A DNA stretch of 64,000 bases from Heliocidaris erythrogramma (taxonomy: Eukaryota > Echinodermata > Echinoidea > Camarodonta > Echinometridae): the NCBI GenBank assembly GCA_025617745.1, contig CM046866.1, positions 14,639,725-14,703,724 of the forward strand, given 5' to 3'. Positions 9,477 to 21,442 of the stretch are shown here, in pieces. The first letter of the stretch is position 1. Every line of letters starts with the position of its first letter. The position numbers and the translations under genes are program-made. Under the pieces are notes generated by a model. The model was not told the DNA's origin. It was given only the letters and a program-made list of their open reading frames with translations, and made no database searches.

Positions 9477-10098
9477 GACACCTACCCCCTGGACAACCAC
9501 TCCCGGATAACCACCCCTAGGATAACCCCCCTCTAGGACAACTACCCCCTAGGACAACTACCCCCTAGGGCAACCACCCTCTAGGACGACTACCCCTCTA
9601 GGACAACTACCCCCGGATAACTACCCCCTAGGACAACCACCCTCTAACTCTAAGACAACTACCCCCCGGATAAGTACCCCCCAGAAAACTACCCCCTAGG
9701 ACAACTACCCCCAGGACAACTACCCCCGGGCAACTACCCCCTGGACAACTAGCCCCTAGGACAACTACCCCCTAGGGCAACCACCCTCTAGGACGACTAC
9801 CCCTCTAGGATAACTACCCCCGGATAACTACCCCCTAGGACAACCACCCTCTAACTCTAAGACAACTACCCCCCGGATAAGTACCCCCAGAAAACTACCC
9901 CCTAGGACAACTACCCCCTCGGACAACTACCCCCAGGACAACTACCCCGGGCAACTACCCCCTGGACAACTAGCCCCTAGGACAACTACCCCCTAGGACA
10001 ACTACCCCCAGGACAACTACCCCCTGGACAACTACCCACCAGACAACCACCCTCAAGGACAACTACCCCCTAGGACAGCCACCCTCTAGGAAAATTAC
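9477..10098. repeat. ~16-bp minisatellite (GGACAACTACCCCCTA) with 208-bp higher-order unit
   Basis: About 38 variant copies of GGACAACTACCCCCTA run without interruption. A distinctive block (CAACCACCCTCTAGGACGAC through CTCTAACTCTAAGAC) starts at 9571 and recurs at 9779, so part of the array was duplicated as a 208-bp unit. Non-coding. Confidence 0.9.
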
Positions 10099-10498
10099 TC
10101 AGATTGTAATCCAGATTGTGGTTCTCTACGGTATTTAGTTCAGGTGCAAGCTCTTCCACTCCATAAACAAATATTGATCCTCATTATCTTTTAAAGTAGA
10201 TCAATGTGGGCAGAAAATTGTCAAATTTTGCTATTCAAGGACAGGCCCTCCGATAGCCTTAAGTTAATGGACATTTATCTTCTTCAAAAACAGTAAATGG
10301 ATTGTGATATTATTATCTTATCTTATATCTAATATCAACCTTTATTCAACCTTTTTCGGTAGCCTTGAATTTACACAAATATTAGTGACACGAGATTCAT
10401 TAGCTTGCAAAGACACCATAGTCATGAATATGAAATAAGATAAATTCGTTGCACAAATATTCTACAAGCAGCCAGCAAATTAAAGACTGTGGTACTAT
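10099..10498. other. No gene seen
   Basis: AT-rich; no supported feature. Confidence 0.4.
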
Positions 10499-10766
10499 CA
10501 CTATGAATATGGCGAACAAAGAAACGGACAAAATATACAGCTCCTCATTGTACCTTCCACAATTGCCCTGGTAGACAAAAGAACATCCCTTCATTGCTAT
10601 TATGTAAAAATAAAGCAGAACAGGTGAATATGCATGTGACACCTGTTCTACATATTTTTACATAATAGCAATGAAGGGATGTTCTTTTGTCTACCAGAGC
10701 AATTGTGGAGGGTACAATGAGGAGCTGTATATTTTGTCCACTCTCGTTGTCATCGTGTTCATAGTG
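10499..10766. mobile_element. Long near-perfect hairpin (foldback element)
   Basis: The arms pair almost without mismatch for about 100 bases around a loop of some 13 bases near 10628-10640. The left arm includes CAGCTCCTCATTGTACC and ACATCCCTTCATTGCTATTA, and the right arm their inverses. Pairing continues more loosely outwards to CACTATGAA and TTCATAGTG. No coding capacity. Confidence 0.75.
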
Positions 10767-11432
10767 TATAATCATTAGCGTGAACAAAGGGGCGGATAAA
10801 TTGACCTTATAATTGATACTTTGGGATTTGAGAGGCGCATTTTAGTTTGTCGGCAAATGTCAGCCTGTTCTATTCGTTATAAATATATTGGAATTATTAC
10901 TTGCACCTTCAACTGATAAGGCAAGCCACGTGCTGCAACCCCTTCGAAGTTAAAGGCATTAAAGCGGCTTCCTTTCACATATCTTGTTAAACCTCGTCAA
11001 CCTTTAAAAGTTCATACACACCAGTTAAACAATGTATACAAAATGTCTTCATGGACCGTCAAATTAGAGTGCATGGTATGTTTCGTTTTAGGAACCATAA
11101 TCTATTTACCTTACATGTTTACATTTTTCAAGAGATTGTATTTGCTGAACTTTCTTGCGATTCATATGTGTTCATGTCAATAAGTTTCGCGCAATTTACT
11201 GCATCTGCACGTAGTCTGAATGTCATCATCCTAGCCATATACACGTGCGCGCACACAGATCGGTCGTGTGATCAGTCTAAACACACCGATATTTCATGAT
11301 TAATTCATAAAAAGGCCGGAATTATACGCAACCAATTACAGAAGTCAAACTAAGATAGGCCAAACCTAGAAATCTTACTATTTTAAGAAACCATTTAAAT
11401 GGTTAATTTCCACGATTAACAGTCCTTCTAAC
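10767..11432. other. No gene seen
   Basis: No supported feature; short plus-strand frames lack recognisable motifs. Confidence 0.4.
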
Positions 11433-11533
11433 CGGTGGCGGATCTAGCCGGATTAGACACAATACATTCTACAGGCCCGCTTTGTTTGTGCCCGTAGAAT
11501 GTATTGTGTCTTACCAGGCTAGATCCGCTACTG
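11433..11533. mobile_element. Second copy of the CAGTGGCGGATC hairpin MITE
   Basis: Same arms as the copy at 7829-7941 (GGCGGATCTAGCC, AGACACAATACATTCTA and their inverses) with a shorter loop and several substitutions. Flanks CTAAC and, one base offset, CGAAC are only an approximate 5-bp duplication, so this copy looks older. Confidence 0.7.
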
Positions 11534-12860
11534 TCGAACCAATTAACAAATTTACCTTATTTCTACGAGTCGATTCTTTCTCATAGTTTGGGTGTTCTAC
11601 GTTTTGTGTGGCAACATAAAAAGGCCGTTTTCAAACAAAATTGGCCAGAATTTCCTTTTTATGCTTAGCAGCTTCTTTGTCTCTTCAATATTCATATTCC
11701 TTGAGTGAAAAAGATATATGTATTTCCAAAAGGAGAAATTTATGTTTTGATGAATGATTGAATGGGCTCTATGGAGGAAAGTCCACAGCTGGGAAAGTGA
11801 TACGCGCGCGCATGGATGGACTCGTAGAGCATGCAACTTACTTGTTGGTATGGAAAGTTGAAATTATGTTGCAACAATTAAAAATAAAATTTATGACATT
11901 AACCTCCCTAACAATTCATTAAAAAAAAGAAACATCAGAAAGAACAATAAGTGGATTTTTCTTTTTAATATCATGAAATTTCAGGAAATTTTATGTTCTG
12001 TTTCAGGATTTTTTTTTTAAACATGTGGAAACACCCAGGAAGACAGAATACACACCGTATGTATACACACATTCCACAAAGTTCATGGGATTCTGATGCG
12101 ATCGTAGCCCATTTGAATAATTTCAGAATAATTTTTGAAATTCCAGGAATTTTCAGTGTTCATTTCAGGATAATTCATTTCGAAAAGTGGGAGCACTGCA
12201 CTGCACGTATCCACACGGCGTTCATAAAGTGCTTTTCGCCATGTTGGATTCGCGCATGCGCAATAGCGTATAAAAAGTTTTCTTTCGCTGTTTGCGTGTT
12301 GTCATCATTTTCTTTATCCAAGTTTACTTTTTGGAGACCCCTCCCCCTAAAATACTGACCAATCACGGACGATCAAAGATTGATACCAATAGTTTGAACT
12401 CTGAAAAATAACAAGGTCACACTAATTTCAAAATGAAAATCATTTGTCCCCATTTTCCGACTTAAAAACAATACCATGTAAATTAACAAAATTTGAAGTA
12501 AAAATTTTAGTAAAATAATCATGGCTTTTAAAAAATTTCCATAGTAACCAAGATGGCGTTATTTGACCATATTGGGTTGTCGTTTCTGTAAGATCCTGAG
12601 TTCTCCTGTCACCTGACATCGTTGTGGTCTGGTCTACTTTTTTATTTAAATCATAGTGAAAGCTGAAATGATGTCCAAAACTTGCATTTTTCCGTGTTTG
12701 GTATTAAGAGAAATCTCACTTATATTACAGTCCCATTTATACAAATGATTGATGCATTTTATCCATATCTCTGCAGGCTTACAATACAGAGAATTCTGTT
12801 TTTTTAGGCGAATAATAGCCCAATCTTCGCCCGTGCCCGCTCGGCATGGTGCTCAACTAA
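11534..12860. other. No gene seen
   Basis: AT-rich with scattered TTTCAGGAATTTT-like blocks at about 11980-12170. Open frames of 60-121 codons lack recognisable domains and overlap on both strands. Confidence 0.4.
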
Positions 12861-13825
12861 ATTGGGGGGGGGGGGGGGGGCACTGCCCCAACTTCGAAGA
12901 CTTTACAAACGATGGGCCTATCTATTTAACTTTTAGGTGGACGTATGTTGGGGGTTGTCAGGGTTTTTTTGCATAGCACATCAAAAAAGAATCAATGGCA
13001 ATGCATGGCTATGCTCGTGCATGGGCACTGATTAGTGATTTTAAAAAAAAAATATGTTTGAGGGGTGAGGGGCACTGATGAAACTTAATGCCATTGAGAA
13101 GAATTTTTTTTAAAATCTAACATGGATACGCTCATGATAACATGAGTATAGATTAGACAATAATCATTTTAAAAATTGTGGATGTTTTTTTGCACATCCT
13201 CTGCGACCTTTGACCTTGAGACCCCAAAATCTAATCAGTTCATCGTCCCTCCCATATGCATACATGGGCCAAGTTATAAACTGATCCAAAAAACGGAAAG
13301 GGAACGGACGGACGGACGGACGACCCGAAAACATAATGCATAAAAATGCATAGGCCTAATTAAATACTCACCAAACCATTGGTTATAACTCCCTAATTTC
13401 CAGAAGATCTTATTTTGGGAGAGAAACCTCATACCCTTCCCATTTGGTATAAATATTTAATATATCATAGAACTTCAAAAAACGTTACCTTTGAAAAAAT
13501 TCACAAATGGAAATATTAAAACAGTACAATGCACCATCATACACCGAATATAAACACCCAACTTTTAAAACAAAAATGTAATACCATGGGAAGCCCCAAC
13601 CCCCCCCCCCCCCCCCCCCCCCGTGCTCAAGGGTATAGACACATTCAACTGCAATGATATCATTTTTACGTGGTGTGGTGAAATTTAACATTATAATGCA
13701 CCAAAATATTTCTATTTATAAACAGATTTCCAAAAAGTTCTTACCGTGGGAGGTTAGATACCCCACCCCCCTTCCTCCTCCTGGTCCAGGGGGTAGGAGT
13801 CCTAGAACCCATTCTGGGGGTTTAT
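12861..13825. other. No gene; simple repeats
   Basis: Poly-G at about 12864-12880, a (GGAC)n run at 13306-13323 and poly-C at about 13600-13622. A glycine/proline-rich minus-strand frame here is an artefact of the homopolymer. Confidence 0.5.
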
Positions 13826-14975
13826 GCACGCTTGGGCTAAAACCACTTGGTCTAATTTCCAGATGGGCTACCTTCATTCGGGCTAAACCCTTTTGGTCCA
13901 CTCTTCATTTGGTCTAATTTGCACTTGGTCTAATAACCAGAAGGTCTAATGGAAACTTGGGCTAATTATCACTTGGTCTGATTATCATTTGGTCTAATTA
14001 CCATTTCGTCTACTTTATTTTGTTGTCACTTGGTCTACTACCAGTTCGTCTAATGTCAGTTTGTCTAATTCCCAGTCAGTCTAAAACTAGTTGGTCTACA
14101 TGCATTTTGTCTAAAATCCACTTGGTCTAGTATCCATTTGGTCTACATGGCATTTATATGGTCTAATGTGCAGTTGGTCTAACTTTCATTTAGTCCATTT
14201 CCCATTTGTGACCCGACGCCTCAAAACCTACAATAAGTCGCCAAAATTATTTTTTTTGTTTTATACATTTCCTGAAAGTAGAGATTCCCAGCTTTCCAAT
14301 GGTATATCACTTGCCTAGTTTGCTTTATGATAACACCTTTAAATATCACATTTAGAATAAGTAAGTAACCGGTAATCAATAACTCCTATTCAGAGAAAAT
14401 GGCCTTTAAGTTCGGAACAAAAGAGTGCTAAACCTTCCCTCTCTGTGTGCGCCCAAGTAAAACTGGGTATTCAAATGGCCATATCAACCCGTATGAAGGG
14501 ATTATCAGATTTGGCTGAATTTTGGCAAGCTGCTCCAGGAGGACCTATTCATTACTCACTCCAAAAAATCAATTTAATACCTTTAAAGGTAAAGTAGTAA
14601 TATGGCATTGAATGAAAGTATTACAAAAGCTCTCCAAACATCGATTAGCTCGACAGGTGAAAAAAGGAGTCGTTTTAAAATGCCCCCAAAACATATTTCT
14701 AAGTCGAATTACGACTCACAAACTTCAGACATGATAGGATGATAATGAAACTACCCATTTATATCAAAAAAAGAAAATTGACTGATCCAAGCAAATTTGC
14801 TATTTTGAGCTGTTTGCTACGTTGTGGTCCGTGCGACTTATTGTAGGTTTTGAGGCGGCGGGTCAAATTTAGTCTAATTGTCAGTTGGTCTAAATGCCAA
14901 TTTGTCTAAACATCACTTTGTCTAATTATCACTAAGGCTAATTGCCCGTTGGGCTATTCCCTTTTCGTCTACGCA
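13826..14975 (+). repeat. TTGGTCTAAT minisatellite, interrupted by a transposon
   Basis: Degenerate units of about 17-22 bases centred on (T/C)TTGGTCTAAT(T/A), with CGTCTA and GGGCTA variants, fill 13826-14204 and 14867-14975. The gap is the element at 14208-14866. Related arrays lie at 52768-53190 (same strand) and 54750-55145 (opposite strand). Confidence 0.75.
14208..14866. mobile_element. 659-bp TIR element inside the TTGGTCTAAT array
   Basis: The left end reads (G)TGACCCGACGCCTCAAAACC and the right end is its inverse with one change; the arms run about 32 bases through ACAATAAGTCGC. ATTT lies outside both ends, a possible 4-bp target. The minisatellite continues on both sides, so insertion came after array growth. 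No transposase. Confidence 0.65.
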
Positions 14976-15167
14976 CCTATACCAACAACACTATGCGTCA
15001 TTTGGTTGGCCATCCCTGGACAGGTTAATTGTGGCCAGAGCTTTTTGAAAGGGCATAGGGAGCAGGGGGTGTGCTGTCCTGACTCGACTCTTTCCTGAGC
15101 TGAAGTGAAAAAAAATACAGATATCTGTAATATGCCTTGTACACCGGGCTTGTTTATTGAGTAAAAC

Positions 15168-15576
15168 CAGTGGCGGATCTACGGGGGGGGGGGGGGGTTA
15201 GGGGGTTTAGGGTTTTTAACCCCCCCCCCCCCTTGGGCTGCCAAGTAAAAATTTAATGTGCATAGAAAAACGCCATCATATGATGTCCAGACCCACACAG
15301 TATGTTCCTATATCACAGGACTGCTTTTCCATTGCGTTAGTAGATGCCAGGAAAACATCACTTACGGGGGTTCAAACTGATAGCGAAAAAAAAAAATCGG
15401 CTCGCGGACATCGATCGCCGGCTTGTGGACTTTTTGTTTTGCTTGTCAGGGAATTATGGAGGGAAACAGGATCCCCCCCCCCCTCCACTGAGCGAATTTT
15501 GCCAATCCTGGATCCGCCCCTGGTTGTGTCAACCCCCCCCCCCCCCCCCTTGGAAAAAAAGCTAGATCCGCCCCTG
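15168..15576. mobile_element. CAGTGGCGGATC element with 5-bp target duplication AAAAC
   Basis: Ends are CAGTGGCGGATCTA and TAGATCCGCCCCTG. AAAAC occurs at 15163-15167 and 15577-15581. The interior has several long G/C runs and an internal CCTGGATCCGCCCCTGG, suggesting a second terminus captured or nested. No coding capacity; the serine/proline-rich frames here come from homopolymers. Confidence 0.7.
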
Positions 15577-15726
15577 AAAACCAATATAAAAGTTAAACTC
15601 AGATATATATATCTTCAGCTAAATGTAAAAGTCAATTACCAAAGTTTGAAAAAGTTTTGACAGCTATCAAAACATATTATGATATGGAAAAGTATTAATC
15701 AAAGATAAATCTTAAAGAAGATAAAA

Positions 15727-16020
15727 ATGGTTAGTAAACGAAGAAGCTTGATTGGAGGAATTTTTAATTTATAAACTTTAGCACTGGGAGTAAAATGCCT
15801 AAAAATCTGTTTACAAATTAAAAATTCCTCCCATCAAGCTTCTTCGTTTACTAACCATTGTCTACGGCGGACCGTTTGAATATTAATGAGTCAGAATGAC
15901 AGGTTCGAATCTCGCTGGTTCCAATTTTTCTGACTTGTGTTTTTCATTACAGATCAAGCATACGATCTTTAACACTGGGAGTAAAATGCCTAAAAATTTG
16001 TTTATAATTAAGACAAAATT
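15727..16020 (+). repeat. SINE-like element copy with 5' hairpin, tRNA-like part partly deleted
   Basis: A hairpin with ~50-base arms (15727-15776 and 15809-15858; ATGGTTAGTAAACGAAGAAG and inverse) is followed by CTACGGCGGACCGTTTGAAT, a B-box-like GGTTCGAATCTCGC, TTTCATTACAGATC and ACTGGGAGTAAAATGCC. Fuller copies lie at 33481-34350; here the segment holding the A box is missing. Confidence 0.6.
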
Positions 16021-16855
16021 GGTTTAATTTCTCCCAATGTTTCTGAAGGTTTATGTTCTCTTTGCCTCTTTCGTACGTAATATATTAGTGTACACAACGT
16101 ATATTTTGTCAAACTATCCAATACACCGCTGTACGGCTGCATATTTTGTTATATTATGGTATACTTTATTGTTTTAAGTATTTACAGTACAAATCATGGA
16201 AAAAACAACATATATATATATATACACGATCTTTATATGAAAAAGTATTCTGGGTTTAATGCTGTACGAGTTCTTGGCAAGTGATATAGATTGATTTGTC
16301 TGGTGGGGTAATGATGGATCTCATTATTTGCTGTAAATATATTATTGAAGAACAGTTGGCAATTAATGATTATGATACTGACACATAAGTATAGCAAGAT
16401 TGAGGCGGTAAATATCATAAATCTTTGGTACATTATTAGAGTGAAAAAGACCATCAGTGGCGATAATTAACATTACTTATAATTCGCATAGCCTTTTTTC
16501 TGTAATAAAAAACTCTGTCTAACAGGCATGATGAATAAAGGAACCCTGTGGGAGGGTAAAAATAATAATGAATTTAAAAAAAATATTGCTGCTCGGTCCC
16601 TTCGCTTCCTGGCATGACATAATTTGACTCGACTAGGTGGCGCAAATTTACTGTTTGCCCAGGGCGTCATAATACCTATAGATAGGCCACTGCCTTAAAA
16701 GAAGAAAAAGAAGGCAGTGAAGAAGTATAAAGAGTGGCATTTTTGTGGGTAGCAGGAGACAATCTTTGGGTGTTTGGAAAGGTGAGGGGGGGAGCATTGT
16801 GCCCCTCCCCCCCCCCCCCCAGCCAACGAGCGAGTTGATTTACGTTTTAGATGAA
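16021..16855. other. No gene seen; poly-C at about 16807-16820
   Basis: AT-rich; transposon-terminus-like words (CATAATACCTATAGATAGGCCACTGCC) near 16668-16694 but no matching other end. Confidence 0.35.
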
Positions 16856-16857
16856 CA

Positions 16858-16898
<41 letters not shown>

Positions 16899-17472
16899 TA
16901 ATAATGATAATAATAATAATAATAATGATAATAGTCAAATAATTTCTTGGTACTACAAAATTTCAATATGGCACGAAAAAGAGACATGATAACGAAGCTT
17001 TTCGACCTGCACTCATCAGGTTATCACGCAGGTATATAACAAATTACTTGAAATCAACTATATTATACTCGGTAAACCCGGACGCAACCTAGACGCCGTA
17101 ATTTCAGAACAATCGCAAAGCTTGGACGAACTACTTTTGTCTGCACAGAAGAGGTTCATGGGATTGAATGTAAGCGGCTTCCAGAAAGCATAAATGCGCT
17201 GAGCTTCTGGCCCGGGACATAATTGAGAATTGGTCGTCGGCATAGCTTTGTGCACAAGCTGGATTGTTCAGCAAGTGGAGACCAATCGCTGAATCGCATT
17301 TGGCTATCTTTGGTCTGTTAGCGTGCATTTCAGATTTGCAGGCACGGACGGGCTGCGTGCGCTGATTGGTTGTACGGTTCCGAATAGTCGAGGGGATGTG
17401 TTGTTTAATGCGATCAGCCAACCGCTGAGAAGTACGGCCCACGTACCTGGCATCGCACCGGCACCAGTGGTG
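16856..17472 (-). mobile_element. 3' fragment of a Penelope-like retroelement
   Basis: The minus strand carries the GIY-YIG endonuclease end of a Penelope-like element (see the coding entry), then a 3' untranslated stretch with CCTGATGAGTGCAGGTCGAA, and ends in an (ATT)n/(ATC)n tract at about 16858-16935. The fragment is 5'-truncated at about 17465-17472, where a CAGTGGTGTAGTGG transposon-like terminus begins. Confidence 0.75.
17104..17469 (-). pseudogene. GIY-YIG endonuclease domain of a Penelope-like element (nonsense mutation)
   Basis: The minus-strand frame begins HWCRCDARYVGRTSQRLADR, matching the cysteine-containing linker and the GIY-YIG start (RYVG with the RTSQRLADRIKQH helix) of Penelope-like elements. 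It continues through SAIGLHLL, a DDQFSIMSRARS block and LEAAYIQSHEPLLCRQK. Family members carry this domain C-terminal to the reverse transcriptase and use it to nick target DNA. The CRQK is followed directly by TAG (17131-17133), where relatives keep reading; FVQALRLF then a stop at 17104 completes the expected tail, so the TAG is most simply a nonsense mutation. The RT domain is absent. Dead copy; family call strong. Confidence 0.8.
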
Positions 17473-18402
17473 TAGTGGAGCGTATACGCTTGTATACGCG
17501 CGTATACTTCAAAAAAAATTATCAGGATTTAAAATTTAAATATAGATATATATATATAGGAAAAAAAAGAAGAATTGTATGAAATTTATGAAAAATCGTC
17601 GAAATTCATACTCTGTGAATTGTGTTCTACAGAATTAATTTGTGTTGGCGATCCATATACTCGACAAACTTTTGACAAATCAAACGTACGTATTGCAGTA
17701 TGATTGCGTATTATGTTTTTACGTACATCCGATCCATATCCGACCGGCGCGGCTAGGTATAGCAAGTGCGAGCCTAGCTGCCAGGCTAGGCACGAGCTGG
17801 CTATATCCTAGTATAATATAGCCGCTAGGCCATCATCATGGCCCATGCGCCGTACAAAATATACAATGTACAACTTCAAGGCCAAAGGAGGCGGAGCTGA
17901 TTTCGTGCAGTGGCCAGGTCCCAGGATCAACTAAGGAATTTCAGCCTTTGAAGTTTGAGGAAAATTGAGGCGAATTCAGGCCTCAAAAGCATGGGGGCAA
18001 GATAACTGTTAAACAGTTCCTTGTGTTCAATTACCAAAACTGCACTGTAATGTATCTTCATGAATATTTTCCTCAAGCTCCCAACAAAACGTACAGGTGA
18101 TGAGAATTTGCAGAAACTAGAACTAGAAAATCATTATTATGACAACGGTTTGATTATTTTTGGATTAGTTTGTGCATTTTGGACATATGGTTGACGCAAT
18201 GATTGGTCTGAAAATACGACTCACTATTAAATGCTTGATGCCTTTTGCAAAAACTAAGATTTAATTATATTTTGATGTGATATTTATTGTGAAAAAGATG
18301 CTTTTGAAATCGTGTTTATAATCAGGGCACTGTGAATGTTACACTGTCTAAACTACAAACTTACTACTCGCATTCACTTCTACAACTATAAATGCAGGCT
18401 TA
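17473..18402. other. No gene seen
   Basis: Includes palindromic GTATACGCGCGTATAC near 17494-17510 and AT-rich sequence; no supported gene. Confidence 0.35.
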
Positions 18403-18410
18403 ACCACAAC

Positions 18411-19845
18411 CACTGGCGTAGACAGGGGGCACAAGGGGACCCCCCCCCCCCCATTCAGCCACTAAAAAAAAGCGAGAGCAAAAATCGGGAGAAGTGAGAG
18501 AAAAAGGGTTAAAAAGGCGCTACAAGCCGTTATCTTTCTCTCAAAATTTGCAAAAACGTCAAAGTTTTCGCGCTTCGCGCGGGAAGGGGGAAATAACTCT
18601 CCTCTCCCTGCACCAACCCCTGCAGTATTATATAATAACTGAAAAGCAGTCATGGCGTCGAACTATAACTTTCCGCCTAAACAAATTGTTTGCTATATAC
18701 AAGCCGTTTTCTTTCTCTTAAATTTGCTAAAACGTCAGAGCTTTCGCGCTTCACGCGGGAATGGGGAAACTCCCACTCCCTGCACCCATTCTTGTTACAG
18801 TGCAGTATTACGTCCAAAATAACCCCTGTTTATATACCGTGCAATATTGCTCCAAATAATTGAAAAGCAGTCGGTTCGTCGAACTATAACTTTCCGCCTA
18901 AAAGTTTGTTTGCTACAAGCCGTTATCTTTCTCTCAAATTTGCTAAAATGTTAGATCTTTCGCGCTTCGCGCAGGAAGGGGGAAACCCTCCCCCCTCCCT
19001 ACACCCATCCCTGTTGCAGTGCAGTATTACGCCCAAATAACCGAAAAGCAGACGTCGAAATAACTTTCCACCTAAAAAGGTGCTACGAGCCGTTATCTTT
19101 CTTTTAAATTTGCTATATAAAACGTCAGAGCTTTAGCGCTCCGAGCGGGAAGGGGAAATTACCCCCTTCCTGAACCCACCCTTGTTACATACAATGCCGT
19201 ATTGCGTCCAAATAACCGTACAGTAGTCCTGAGCTCGAAATACCTTTTCCCCCCAAAAAGGGGGTGCTACGAGCAGTTATCTTTCTCTCAAATTTGCTAT
19301 ATAATGCACTAAAAATCTAGTTTTTGGAGGTTTGAAATGCGATTTTTTTCGAAAGCTCGGTCGCTTTGCTCCCTCGCATAATTATTATCTTTCAAGATAT
19401 CGTAATTTCGCGCCCCCGGTAGGCCTATATTGTTCTTAAATAGCTTAAAGGGTTCAAAATTTGAAAAAATAAAGATGTAATTGCTTTGCTCGATACATCT
19501 TCACTGCTGCTAAATACTGCGCCCCCGATGTAGGATAAATAAAGTGTATATAAAACAGCATTGCAAAGGTTCAACTTTTGAATGAAATCTCAACCTCAGG
19601 TACCCTTGCTGAATTTCTGGACTCTTTCTCAAGCCTTTCAGGGTTTTCGTTAGTTTTGCTCCCGATTGTAGAAGTGAGTGAATAGAAAACCGCTTATCAA
19701 TGCATAAAATTCGAGCTTCTCTACCGCTCAATTGCAAAATTTCCTGGGTAAAATGCACAAAAATTGCGTTTTTTTAGGGTTAAAAATTTAAAATTTTCCG
19801 CTCGGTCGCTTTGCTCCCTCGCCGACGTAGATAGGTTTGGGCACT

Positions 19846-19879
<34 letters not shown>

Positions 19880-20031
19880 ACTTCGTTTTTTTGCACCGGG
19901 TGCCATAATCCCTAGATACGCCACTGGCTTCGCTCCCTTGCCGGTCAACCCCCCCCCCCCCCCCCCCCGATCATGAACACGGATCGACACCCCTGTGGCC
20001 CCCCTATCGAAAAATCCTGGCTACACCTGTG
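18411..20031. mobile_element. hAT-type composite carrying 177-bp repeats
   Basis: The left end is CACTGGCGTAGAC and the right end GGCTACACCTGTG, imperfect inverses. Flanks ACCACAAC (18403-18410) and AGCACAAC (20032-20039) agree at 7 of 8 bases, consistent with an aged hAT target duplication. Inside are about five 177-bp-family units (to about 19310), then a second recurring module (TAGTTTTTGGAGGTTTGAAATG, CTCCCGATTGTAGAAG) shared with 38210-38680 and 55515-56460, and long G/C runs at 19850-19879 and 19950-19968. No transposase. Confidence 0.55.
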
Positions 20032-20039
20032 AGCACAAC

Positions 20040-21240
20040 TCAATCTTATTTAATTGTTGAACAGGTGTCTTTAATCATATGAAAATTACACATACAAAAG
20101 TAAAACAGTGAATGTTATTAACAGTGGGTAAGTATCTTAAAGTACATTTATTTCAAACTACACAACAAGATGTATGAAATAACTATTATATGGTACCGTA
20201 TAGTTGCAGTACCAAACCATTTGGAGATCTATGACAGCGTGTCTTATAAATATCTGTATGAGCAATTACATGTAATTGAGTGTTGCATAAACTAGAAATA
20301 AATATTATTATGACAACGGCTGGAATCATCTTGGATTATTTTTGTTCTTGGTGATTTAGACATGTATAGATCTATAGGACTTATGCAAGGGTTGGTCTGA
20401 AAATATGACTTGATGTTTTTTTGTCTGAAAATATAACTCCCTAATGTGTTCAATTTTTTTTCTTCAAATTTTGATGCTTTTTGCAAAACTTAATGTTAAC
20501 ATTGTGAGATGATATTGTGACAGATGATTTGCGTGTGTGTGTGTGTGTGTGTGTGAGGAGGGGTGTGTTTACATACATGTAGATTCATTTTGGGGGTACA
20601 GAGAACAATAGAGCACAATGAAGGCCTTTATTCCGTCATGCTTGTGGGGTACAAAATACAATAGGAGAAAACAATAAAGTTCCCCACAAATCAGTGTGTG
20701 AGGGTGTGTGTGGGTGTGAGGGTGAGTGTGTGTGTTTTCTTGTCAGGTCACGGGGGGGGGGGGGGTTGTTTGTGAATCACCACCACAGCACGGTGCATCG
20801 CCTCGTCGTTAGCTTGGTGCTCTGAGGATTGAGCTATTAGTATAAGGGAGTATACCCAAAAAAATATTTACCACTACAACACTGACCGGCACTGAAATTG
20901 GTAAATAACATTACTCAAGTGGGGGGTGGGTAGTACATCCTTGCTAGTTGACGGTAACATCCTGTGTGTAGAAAACACATGCGAAGTACAGGCCCAAACT
21001 TGAAAAAATGCATTTATGCATCTATTTTTTTTTGTTAATCCAGTAGCAGAGATGCCAAGTGTCCCTTTGTTTTGCAGTATTGTACTTTTTTTTTTAAAGA
21101 AATACTGCAGGTTTTTATGAAAATACTGTTTTTACCCAAATTGATTTACCACACATATCTAATGTAAATGCATGAGCCTTTTATCTCCAATCATTTATAC
21201 CCCTTGCACGCCGATTGCACCATTCTCTAATAAAAAGTTT
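20040..21240. other. No gene; (GT)n microsatellite and poly-G
   Basis: (GT)n at about 20531-20555, GT-rich stretch to 20735, poly-G at about 20752-20765. Otherwise AT-rich without support for a gene. Confidence 0.4.
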
Positions 21241-21442
21241 TGATCAAAATTTAAGCATCCGCATTACCGGCCGCAAATCGATCCACTTGACACATCTGCT
21301 GGTAGGCAGAGAGAGATCGCTTTTCAGTTTTATTTTTCGCATATGATTACCACAGACGAGGTTATAAAAATTGAAATGTGTGTATATATATTTAAAAAAA
21401 AATCTCTCTTGAAATCGGTGCGTTGCATCGCAATGGTGCAAT

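Noticed and set aside
19721-19990. Glycine- and proline-rich open frames around G/C runs (also near 846, 1522, 13485, 15372, 55271)
   Set aside because: They exist only because homopolymers read as Gly or Pro; no domain, and they occur on both strands.
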